A DNA stretch of 64,000 nucleotides from Rotaria sordida (taxonomy: Eukaryota > Rotifera > Eurotatoria > Philodinida > Philodinidae): assembly GCA_905250125.1 (NCBI GenBank), contig CAJNOL010001221.1:1-64000 (forward strand), in the 5' to 3' direction. Positions 1 to 9,553 of the stretch are shown here, in pieces. Position numbers and translations under genes: made by a program. Positions within the stretch are counted from its first letter, which is position 1, and every line of letters begins with the position of its first letter. A model generated the notes under the pieces. The model did no database searches. It saw nothing but the letters and a program-made list of their open reading frames with translations, and was not told the origin of the DNA.

Positions 1-1080
1 ACACATTTTATTTTAGAGTGCATTATTTTCATGATACTTCCAAGGTTTTTCTTCAGATTACGCACACTATATAAAATAAAATGGTTGTAATTTGAAGAAA
101 TTCCATCTTCAATTTATTTCAAATTATACTTTAAACATATCATGTATCGTGTTTATCACCTACACATTGCGCTAATCGGATTTTAGACCAGCTTCTTTCT
201 CTCGTTACTGATTTTCTATATAGACCATCAAGAATTATTAGTTATTTTGTTTCCAATCAAAGCTCGAGTATGTATATAAACAACACTCGAAAAATGATGC
301 ACTTTGTAACACAAATTGTTCGTCCTCTCCAAACATAGTTTCTGAGTAATATCGATAGCAATCATTATCTGCCATCATTATTGTCTCCTTATTCGTCCCT
401 TATATTTCTTTCTGTATTGTGTTTTTTTAAAAGTCAATAGATGTACTGTAAAAATATTTATCTATTTCTGTTTTTCTTGCGCGTCTTTTATCTCTAATTG
501 CGCAACCAACAGTGTTACAATGAAATTGAGCTGTAAAAATAAAGGCATATATAATACTTCCATTGGATAAATATTTAAAAAAAATATTTGCTTGAATTTT
601 TTCTATTTATAAATTTAAAAGCTCTTTTGAATAGGTATATATATCTGCTCGTTCCTATACAATTTTCAGAATGATTTGATAGATGGCGCTCACAGTGTTA
701 AACAATATGTATGCACGCTTCTGAGAAATATCGAGTTTTACCCAAAAATTATACATTCATCAATAGAAAATAGCAAAAATTAATAGAAAATTTATCCAGT
801 GAAGGTGTTGCGTATGTCAATGTAAATTTGTTGCTGGAAATATCAAACTATATTCAAGGACTCAAAAAAGTTTAAAAAAATTTCACAACTTTTATGAAAG
901 GACACAGAAACTGACATATTTCAATTACATTAATGATGATGAATATTTTTGTTAATGAAATTGAAATAGATCACTTTTTATTGCCGTCTCATGATCTGAA
1001 ATGTGATGTTTTTCATGTTTTTGATATAAAAGTAATGGCAGTTTTGTTTTTGATTTTGCAAGGCCCCCTTAATAGTTCTA
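1..1080. other. AT-rich non-coding stretch
   Basis: I see no open frame with recognisable protein features, no convincing splice-linked exons and no clear repeat. It precedes the first inverted-repeat element. Confidence 0.5.
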
Positions 1081-1084
1081 GTGG

Positions 1085-1680
1085 GGGAGCCAGGATTTTC
1101 TAGTATACTATATCTCAGCTTCAGGACATGAGAGCACGATGAAACTTATGCTGAATGATGTTGAATCCAAATGACGAGTTTTTATCATAATGAGAAAAAA
1201 CATTTTTTTTCCTGAGCTGCCCCTAGGTTTCTCTGTTGCTGTTAGTAATATTCTACTATTTAGAATATAACAGTAAGCTACATCGAATTTTATCATTATA
1301 TTTCGAATTTCACCTAAAACTATGGAATCGCTTAGGAGTTATAGCGTTCTGAATTTCTCTACAAGTTGCTGAAATTTTAGCATATTTTCAAAACACTATA
1401 ACTCCTGAACGGTTCATATTTTTAGATAAAATTTAAAATATGATGATAAAATTCGATGTAAGCTTACTATTTAATTCTAAAAAACAGAATATTACTAACA
1501 GTAAAAGAACAGTCTAGGGACAGATCAGGAAGAAAATTTTTCTCACAAACTCCAATTGCAAAGTTTTTTTGAAAAAAAACCATCATTTGGATTCAACGTC
1601 ATCTTCCATAAGTTTCATCTTGGTCTTATATGTCCTTAAGCTGAGGTCTTGTATAGTGGAAAATCCTGACACTGTCATCA
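1085..1680. mobile_element. Inverted-repeat (MITE-like) element 1
   Basis: The left part (from about 1090, containing CAGGATTTTC then TGAAACTTATG and GTTGAATCCAAATGA) returns in reverse complement at about 1575-1675. The arms are about 230-260 bp, imperfect, and face each other across a short centre near 1330-1430. No transposase frame is present, so this would be a non-autonomous DNA element. Exact ends and target duplication are not clear. Confidence 0.6.
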
Positions 1681-1784
1681 TATAGTTCTAGTAGAAACCG
1701 AAGAAGTTGAAGCGAAGAAGTAAGATAATATATCTGAGTGTCTTCTCCTGAATCGTCTTCAACATATCTAATTAGAAAAGATCA

Positions 1785-2195
1785 AGTTTTCATTTTTTTT
1801 TCTTCAAAAGTCTTTTTCTATCCGTGTGTCCATATTACTTATTTTATCACATTTACATCATTTAATTGTACATTTCTCAATAACCTTTTTGTCAGCAATT
1901 ATAAAGAGTTTCAGAATAGTAAATCGTAATTAGTACAGTAAAAGTCGAAGTATCGTTGTCATATTCAAGTGCTTCAGTACAGTCTCACAAAATGTCTAAG
2001 CATCAAATAGAAAGAACACTTGACTATGTCAACTATATTGCGATTTTTGCTGCACTATTCATAATACAGTGTTCAGAAAATCTTTATACTTGCTGATAAA
2101 GAAGTAACTGAGAGATGTGCAATTAAATGATGTAAATGTGATAAAATAGGTAATATAGATACACGGATAGACAAAGGCTTTTGAAGGGAAAAAAC
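1785..2195. mobile_element. Inverted-repeat element 2
   Basis: About 130 bp near 1795-1925 (including TTTTATCACATTTACATCA) recurs inverted at about 2060-2190 (TGATGTAAATGTGATAAAA). The roughly 135-bp centre has no recognisable coding. Small open frames on both strands here are products of this symmetry. Probably a MITE; the boundaries are approximate. Confidence 0.55.
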
Positions 2196-2582
2196 TCCGT
2201 TTTATAATAAAAAAAACGCATTGAAAAGGATGCGTTATCAAACGCCTTATTTGCGTTATTAGTGAAAAAGAACACGTTTTGAAAACTGCCTTTAAAGTCT
2301 AGCAAAAACATGCGAGCTGAAAAAAACCACGTTCAAATGCAGTTTTCTGTAAAAATTTTTTTCATGAGTAAAGCTAAGTTACGACTCAACAGTTTATTGC
2401 CGAGGAGAATGTCGTGCATAAGGATCAAACTTTTTGGCTTAGATGCTTTGCATAAAAAGGCTTTAATCTGAGTAGGAGAATATTTCCTGCATTGGTGCAG
2501 GTATCCACATAGATTTTTTAATATTTTTGAAAGAAATTTGAATGTAAACGAAAGATTATTTTAGAATATCGACTTTTCAATT

Positions 2583-3551
2583 ATGATGACAACCAATAAG
2601 GATGAACAATCGCAGTTTGAACAACTAGTTCAAAAAATCGCTCCCCAAAGCATCTTAGTTCGGACATGGCAATTAAAAGGCGGCATGTCAGCTGAAATGA
2701 CTGCTTTAGAGATTAAACACTCTAATGGGGAAACAAGCAAAATGATTGTACGTCGACCTGGTGCTGATAGTCTCAATCGTCAACACGTAGCACAAGACCA
2801 ATTCAAGGTCTTACAAATGACAAAGTTGTTGGGATTACCCACGCAAACACCTTATTATTTTGATGAATCGAGATCGCATCTCTCCAGACCTTATTTAGTC
2901 ATCGAATACATCGAGGGCAAGATAGAACTTGCACCATCTGATCTACATGATTTTATCCATCAGTTCGCTACACAGCTTACCCAAATTCATCGACAGTCAT
3001 GTTCGACGCTCAATACATATTTTCTCTCTGAACGCACCTACAGATGTGACGACACTTTCTATGGCAAAAAATCCACAACAAATGCTGATATAGGGCTCGA
3101 CGAAGAACATATATGCACTACGTTGAACTCCGTGTGGCCATTGCCTCAGCGCAATAAATCTGTGCTTGTTCATGGAGACTTTTGGCCAGGTAACGTGTTG
3201 TGGCGTGATGGGAAGCTCGTGGCAGTGCTAGATTGGGAGGATTCAGGAGTAGGGGATCCGCTGATGGATTTGGCTATTAGTCGATTAGACATATCATGGA
3301 TGTTTAGCATCGATGCCATGCATTCATTCACACATCACTATCAATCGCAGATGAATATCGATTACACTGATCTTCCATATTGGGATCTCTATGCTGCTCT
3401 TCGCTTTGTTCGACTAGCTGGCAATGTCCTTGCCGAATGGGCTGCGTTCTTACATCCTTTTGGCAGACATGACATCACGGAACAAAAAATACGGGAGTAC
3501 TATAGAGCTTTTCTCAATGAGGCATTTGACAAGCTTACTCCTGTTCAGTAG
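2583..3551 (+). CDS. Aminoglycoside-phosphotransferase-like (APH/choline kinase fold) protein, intronless
   Basis: Single-exon gene of 322 residues, starting at the first of two adjacent ATG codons and ending in TAG. The kinase-like catalytic loop VLVHGDFWPGNVLW is present (His197, Asp199, Asn204), followed by the metal-binding segment VLDWEDSGVGDPLMDLA with Asp217. This is the usual APH arrangement, and the length is typical of the family. Such proteins phosphorylate small hydroxylated or amino substrates with ATP; the substrate here cannot be told. No signal peptide or membrane segment is visible, so it should be cytosolic. It lacks introns, unlike the animal genes later in the window, and sits between two MITE-like elements and a telomere-like hairpin. 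That context fits a gene acquired from bacteria or fungi, which is inference. It could also be an acyl-CoA-dehydrogenase-10/11-type APH domain standing alone. Confidence 0.85.
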   Translation: MMTTNKDEQSQFEQLVQKIAPQSILVRTWQLKGGMSAEMTALEIKHSNGETSKMIVRRPGADSLNRQHVAQDQFKVLQMTKLLGLPTQTPYYFDESRSHLSRPYLVIEYIEGKIELAPSDLHDFIHQFATQLTQIHRQSCSTLNTYFLSERTYRCDDTFYGKKSTTNADIGLDEEHICTTLNSVWPLPQRNKSVLVHGDFWPGNVLWRDGKLVAVLDWEDSGVGDPLMDLAISRLDISWMFSIDAMHSFTHHYQSQMNIDYTDLPYWDLYAALRFVRLAGNVLAEWAAFLHPFGRHDITEQKIREYYRAFLNEAFDKLTPVQ

Positions 3552-3644
3552 AGACATCGAATAAATGAAACTTGAAGAATGAAGCGGCAATCTTTTGGTT
3601 TAATCAAAAAGTAGTCCAAATCAGAGTTGTAACCGATAGAGCTT

Positions 3645-3715
3645 TTTCCTTACCAGTACCGGCACCGATATAACTGGTAAGGCCGGACCGGCTGATATAC
3701 CGGTATAAGTCATTC
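3645..3715. repeat. GC-richer patch with ACCGG/CCGGT motifs
   Basis: A short island just after the phosphotransferase gene with repeated near-palindromic CCGG motifs (ACCGGCACC, GGACCGGCT, ATACCGGTAT), unlike the surrounding AT-rich DNA. It may be a remnant of a transposon end. No function is assigned. Confidence 0.35.
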
Positions 3716-3821
3716 TTCTGTTTTCTAACCCTATAACACTCAAATTAACCCTGGAATGAGTCATATCTTCCTTCTAATCACTCTGGCTATGATATAAAAG
3801 TACTATTTCACCACTACAGTG

Positions 3822-3929
3822 CTTGAGGGTATGGGTGTGGGCATGCGAGTGGGTGTAGGTGTGGATGAGGGTGAGAGTGTGGATGTCTTCTTCCTGACAC
3901 AGAGAGAAAGCTATACCCACACCCTCAAG
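3822..3929. repeat. Telomere-like G/C hairpin 1
   Basis: G-rich arm with TGTGGG/TGTGGA-like hexamers (starting CTTGAGGGTATGGGTGTGGG), a loop, and a C-rich arm ending TACCCACACCCTCAAG. The outer bases CTTGAGGGT / ACCCTCAAG are complementary, so pairing extends beyond the hexamers. Member of a window-wide family. Confidence 0.8.
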
Positions 3930-4215
3930 AAAAGAGTTTAGAAATATCCATAAATAAGTGTAAGAGTTTATCAGATGTTCATAGACAAGTATAAGAATAT
4001 AGGGAAGAGTTTAGAAAATGTTTATAAACCGATCTAGAAGCTTAGAAAGTGTTTCTAAACCCTTTTATAAACTCTTACATAGATTTAATGATGATCGTGA
4101 ACCTTCGAACAAACTTTTTTTAAGTATTTAGAAAAAGGTTTAGTCCATTCCTATACCATTTCATAAACTCTTTGTAAAGACTTAGGAAGAGATTTACCTC
4201 TGTCATAAACCCTTA
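3930..4215. repeat. Degenerate repeat with AGAGTTTA / TAAACTC motifs
   Basis: Directly after hairpin 1 lie diverged units built on GAGTTTAGAAA, TGTTTATAAAC and TTATAAACTCTT in both orientations, giving local foldback potential around 4010-4070. There is no regular period. Likely a decayed minisatellite. Confidence 0.4.
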
Positions 4216-5800
4216 AAACGGTTGATGAAAGTACAACACATAACACACACTTTTAGAGCTTTTGAAAATTTCACATACGAGAAAAAAAGGATTTTTTGTA
4301 CGTTGCACTTTCATAAGCTCTTTAGGGATTTATTAACATACGCTTGTTTTTTTATAGTGCACCCAATCTACATCCACATTTTCTTGTATTTATATTATTT
4401 ATTATCACTTGAAACTTTAAATGTTTCATATAAATGTGACACAAAATAAATTAGCTATGAAATAGCTGATAAAGTGCTATACAATTTGTTGATCGAAAAT
4501 TACAATAAGGGTTCTTACCGTCATGTATATTATCCTATTCTGTCGCCCGCCAGAATAAGAGAAGCCAGCAGGACAGAGCAGGACAGGATGGAAAAAGTTG
4601 TCTTGTGCTCATCGCTGTAGGCAATTAATTATTATTTGGAAAAAAAGCAAGAGAGATGTTAAAAATGTCAGTCATTCACTGGCTAAGACTTCTTTTTCCT
4701 CTGGAGTTTACTTTGCGCATGTAAGAGAATGACAAGCATGGGTCTTAGTCAGCGGACGAATGAATAATCACTTTTTTCCCACCATAATGTAAAAATTGAT
4801 TATTTCAACTAAAGAAAAAACGAAAATTCGACTCTAAGAAAAGTCTTTCTGTTTTTTTTATAAGATTCAAAAAAAGTCTTCACTTTTATATTTAACTAAT
4901 AATTGATAATTTAAAAGAACGGAAACTTTTGACCCCGACTGTATATATAAAAATGAAATAGTATGTTTATGTAATTTTATTTTTTCATATGTCAAATTGA
5001 TAAGAGTCACGAGAATAAAAGAATTTTCTCATAAATACTCGTTATTTGTATAGATATCAAGTAGATTGAGCAAAAACAATACTTTTTATAAGATTTAAAT
5101 TTGACATAATCAATGATTATTTATATTCTTTTTCTTCAATATTTTCATGAATAAAACTATATATTATATTAAGAATTTAATTCGGATTTCTAATCTATCA
5201 ATTGAAATAACTTGTTTTATCCATATTTTATTCAAATTTTGACATCTAAATAGACATAATATGAATTTTTATTATTAAATTGAAAAATAAAATAATTTAA
5301 TTGTTTTATTTAATATTTTCAGAATGCTAAAAATCGAAAATGAAATGATTCTTTTTACGGAATAAGATTTGAATTGAAAAAATATTCTTTTCTCATTTAT
5401 TACTAAATGTTAGAAAAAAAACATAAATAAAGACACATCTTTGTTAGTATATGAAAACTGGTAAGAGAAGCTTGTTAGTGCAGCTCATTTGGGGCAGAAA
5501 TATGAAACTCACATATACTCTCTAGTCTAATTAAACTAATACAAAATACGTAAAGTGAAAAATCTCTTGTAAACTATAATTGTTTTGCAGGATAATCGAA
5601 CATCAGAGTAAGAATCTTTCTAATTTCTATATTTCAAACAGAAATTTTTTATCTTTTCTACACGGGCCCTATTTTTTATTTGCATTGTTGATATTCGCTC
5701 GCTATTTTTCATTTTTGTTTAATTCGGTTTTCTTAATTTAACATTCTTATTATTATAATCATTGAATTAATTGACAAATACGTCCGTTTTACATATCCAT
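4216..5800. other. AT-rich intergenic stretch
   Basis: No protein-like frame or structured repeat was found. The 75-codon frame at 4222-4449 is low-complexity and without support. Confidence 0.45.
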
Positions 5801-5837
5801 GATATCTACAGCAGATCTTACGCTCTATTATATATGT

Positions 5838-6218
5838 TCAATAGATATCTACTGAATATCCATCATGCTCGACAACCTCTTTAGTAATTTGACATTGTGA
5901 TGGTTGTGGAATGAGGTTATTCAGGTTGATGCCGGAGCGTACGTTTTTGAATCTGACGATTGGATCTTCCAATGGATTATATTTCATTACTGGTTTTATA
6001 CGTAACATATTCTCAAAAGCTCGATATTCAGCACTGAGTATTGGTCGAGCTTGATCCAATAAGAGAGAATGTTTTAGTGTTAGTACTGAATATAGCAAAC
6101 GCAAAGTAAGATACTTAGGATTTGTTGATCCATATCGCAATGGAATAGCAACAGCCAGAACTAAAATAAGTAAGAATAATCGTTTTAGACAACTAACAAG
6201 CGCATTTAAAAACGCCAT
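5838..6218 (-). pseudogene. Truncated alpha/beta-hydrolase-like N-terminal exon
   Basis: Reads on the minus strand from an ATG at 6218 for 126 codons. It opens with a hydrophobic segment (LFLLILVLAVAIPL, near residues 15-28), followed by a charged helical region and the segment KEVVEHDGYSVDIY before TGA. In membrane-anchored alpha/beta-hydrolase-3 (arylacetamide deacetylase-like) proteins this position precedes the core strands and is usually followed by Trp. The stop could therefore be a Trp-to-TGA change, and the sequence beyond it shows no hydrolase core. I read it as a gene fragment or a first exon with lost partners. Family assignment is tentative. Confidence 0.4.
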
Positions 6219-6446
6219 TATGTAATTTATCTAAAAAAAGAAGTATTTCTTCTTGCCATAAATATTAGTTGCGTTCGTCACTATTTATCTTATCGAATAA
6301 CTCACATGTTATTTTTCTTTTCCTCCACATGCTGACAGTTGTATATCGTATGCTACCAAATGTGAAAACGGCATACCTTCATACTTTAGCAAAACAAAAA
6401 TTTAACGTACAAGATGTTGATTTTCTACTGCATATGCACACGTAAT

Positions 6447-6497
6447 AGGGTGTGGGCGGATGAACAAAGAGAAAGCCCATATCCATACCCACACCCT
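6447..6497. repeat. Telomere-like G/C hairpin 2
   Basis: Compact foldback with end sequences AGGGTGTGGG and CCCACACCCT in perfect complement, separated by about 31 bases. It lies immediately 5' of the recognisable part of a mariner transposase remnant. Confidence 0.8.
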
Positions 6498-6502
6498 ACA
6501 CA

Positions 6503-7189
6503 CCCAAACATCTAACCGATTCTGAACGAGCTGAACGAGTTCGAATACATAAACAAAATATAGCAAAATTTGAAGAGGGAACATGGCGCCTTTCTGATGT
6601 GATGACGGGAGACGAGTCGTAGTTTTATCATCAACAAGCCGGACAAAAGTCATTAAATGCTGCTTTGGTGACAAGAGAGGATCCTCTACTTACAGTGGTT
6701 CGATGCAGTAAATTTGCTCCAAAAACCTTATTTTCTATCTTTTTCAAGTCGATTGGTTCCGTCCTGATTCATCATATAGAGCGAGGACAAAATGTCGATC
6801 GCGAGTCCAAAAATTGTTTGCAACCGCTCGTCAACGAAATCAAGCACCAACGACCCTCATTTGGCATTCACGAAATTAAAATTCTATACAACAACGCAAA
6901 ACCACATCTTCATAAAGAAGTGTCTGATTGTTTTGAATCGGAAAGCATCACAGTAATACTGCATTCACCTTATTCTGCAGATTAGTCACTATGTGGCTTC
7001 TGATTATTTGATTTAATCAAGCAAAACCTGGACGATCAAAACGATGTCGAATCATTTCATGATGCCATAGCCAAGTTTCTATACTCTTTGAATAAAGAAG
7101 AGTATAGAAAAGCGTTCGATAAATGGTTGGAAAGAATGCATCTGTGTATAGATAATCAAAGTGATTATTTCGAACATTTAATGAAATAA
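6503..7189 (+). pseudogene. Decayed mariner (DD34D-like) transposase
   Basis: Conceptual reading in one frame gives LTDSERAERV, then VMTGDES (first catalytic Asp region), APKTLFSIFFKS, ILYNNAKPH, HSPYSAD and SPC. The tail runs through a Phe-Asp-Lys-Trp segment to a TAA near 7187. These are hallmark blocks of mariner transposases. The expected Asp in LYDNAKPH is Asn here. An in-frame TAG replaces the Trp after DES, and another TAG interrupts the SAD-SPC block. The N-terminal DNA-binding half is not visible; instead hairpin 2 lies directly upstream. The transposase is inactive, and no terminal inverted repeats were identified. Confidence 0.8.
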
Positions 7190-9553
7190 AACTTGTTGAA
7201 CTTGTTTCTATATTTTTTTTGTCCTACCGCTGTTACTATTTGTATACTTCACTATGTCGAAACTTCTAGATGTTAAAAGAGAATCGAAAAGCAAGGCAAA
7301 ACCAGAACGATAATGCAAATGAATGAAAATGTGATTTTATGTGATACTTACATTATACACAGAAAAAGTTCTGATCAAACTGTCGTTATTATATTATTAA
7401 TTGAATATCGATCAAATACCATAGAAAAAGAGAGCATCATTTGCTCTATCATTCTATAAAAAAAGAAATATTTTTAAGCTTACTATAAGGAACTAAGATA
7501 TCCTCGCCACTACTTTTTCATTATCCTAAGTATATTCTGTCTTTCATACTCTGCGAACGCACCTTATTTCTTTTTTGTTCTGTAAAAAAGCTTCGTTATT
7601 TCTGTATATAAAAAGGGCAGTATATTGTAATCTTTCTTTCGTACTCGTCGAATGCACCTTATTTCTTTTTCTTTTGTAAGAAAAAAGCTTCGTCATTTCA
7701 GCAGGAGACATTGTGTGGTCAAATAATAAAACATACCAAAGAATTTATTTCATTATTTCTTTCTTCAAGACTAATACTAAGTAAAGTAAGTCTGACAAAG
7801 TATTAAGAAGGCTTTTCGTGTATCGTATACAACATTTCTGCGATGCTTTAGTTACTATGAGGATGCAGAAGATGACTGGGTTGGTTTACACTAAAAACCC
7901 ATGTAAATTGTTTGAGGAGCTGTCGGTGAGAGCTGAGGGTCTGTGTAAAGGGAAGCCTGCCAAACTTTAATAGAAACTTACATTCACTATTTTTGTATAG
8001 TGAGTTTCACACAATAGTATGAAGTCAGCGATATTTTCAAGCCGCAGATACGTATGCACCAGTTCTACTTATCTGGATCCAAGTCAGACTGAGCATTCAG
8101 TTCCAAATTGAAACTGGTGCACATCTAGTCACAGACAGTGTCCGCATATCAATAAAAACATATGAAAATAACAGCTTTTAGCGTGTCTGAATTTTTTCTA
8201 ACTTCTTAGATATTTAGGACTTCTTTAATTTTCGGACGATGAATCAATTTTTCTAAACATAATAATCCTGAATTTACAGACCAGTAGCTGATTCAATTTT
8301 TGTGTGTCTGCCTGAGATATGGTTTTTTTGACCCACTATCAATTTAATCTTGAATGTCTGTTTACTGTTTCAATTTAAAGAACCTTTTTCTGTCCTTTTT
8401 GCAGTTTTTCGGTCTTCATCGTTGTTATCTGAAACTCGTTCGATTATAAGACGCAGACTGACTTTCAACCTTTGTTCTTCATTTCAGAAGTTTTAGCATT
8501 TGATGTTATTCAGTCTAGAGCCAAATGAATCAGTCCACAAGGAACATTACTTCTTTACTCTAGGTCAAAAAAAGACACATCACTCGATGCAGTTTTTGAC
8601 ACTGACACCGAAAATGACTTTAATTTTGAGTTTTTGTGAAGTTTCGATAGGAAAATTTTGAAAAGACATCAGTACAGTATTTGGTACACTGTTTTGTTCT
8701 TTGAACTTCAACCTGATTTCTAGAATTTCTTTTTGGATATTCTTCGCTCAATTTGTAGAAAATTAAATTATCTGCAAAATTTGACTTTCAATTCCTTGAG
8801 TAGTATCCAGTTGAATATGAAAAATAGCTTTTATTCAAAGAGAAATACTTCGAAAAAACACTTCTTTTTCTAATGACCATTTTCTAAGAACATCTACTTT
8901 GTGACAGAAAAAAACTCTAGATGATGCCCGCTCTAATTCAGTATTACATATCTTTAAAATGAGTCATCACTCGAATGTAATAAATAAAACTGAACGGAGT
9001 CATAAGTGGAATGTTATGTACCTTATTGTTCAAGTTTGTCACGACGTAGTCACTTTAAAATGTCCAAAACTCAGTCAAATTACGTCAAATGCAGTAATTG
9101 TTTTTTTGAAAGCTTAGATTAGTTTCTACCTTTGAAATATGTAGAAGATTTGGGAGTAAAAATGTTTACGCTCCTCACTACCTTCCTACTGTTATAAAGG
9201 CTGTCTTAAGCTTACTTACAGATAACAATCGTAAGAGTATTGCTTCCCTGAGTTATCTACTATCGTTCTGACAAACGAATTCGAGTTTTATATGTTACCC
9301 GAATAGCCGCGTGAACTTGAAAAAGTGTTTCTCTCGACCATCTATCTCTTATACTGAAAATATGTATGCAGCGAAATTAGAAGAGGGAAGTACAGTTTTG
9401 CTTGTTGCTTTTCCAGCGACGAAATTTCAGCCGGTCTTTGCTTGTGATTTGATTTCGATTTGTTGTATTTCTAATTGGTCCACTACATCAACAAGATCAT
9501 TATACTTCATCTCGCTTAGATCTATCTTGAAGTGAGAAAGAAAAAAACGTGTG
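7190..9553. other. Intergenic stretch with one direct repeat
   Basis: Apart from the direct repeat near 7529-7702 I see no gene or structured element. An open frame of about 74 codons at 9311-9535, just upstream of the rhamnosidase, has no ATG start and no recognisable features. The promoter of the rhamnosidase should lie in the 3' part, but I see no clear motif. Confidence 0.45.
7529..7702. repeat. Two-copy direct repeat
   Basis: A unit of about 80-90 bp occurs twice in tandem. Both copies contain CGAAxGCACCTTATTTCTTT, then a T/A-rich tract and AAAAAGCTTCGT. The copies differ at several positions. Confidence 0.6.

Noticed and set aside
1738..2311. Overlapping open frames of 60-63 codons on both strands
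   Set aside because: They are the two arms of inverted-repeat element 2 read in opposite directions, with near-identical peptide text; not genes.
9311..9535. Open frame just upstream of the rhamnosidase
   Set aside because: No ATG start, no domain, out of frame with the downstream gene.
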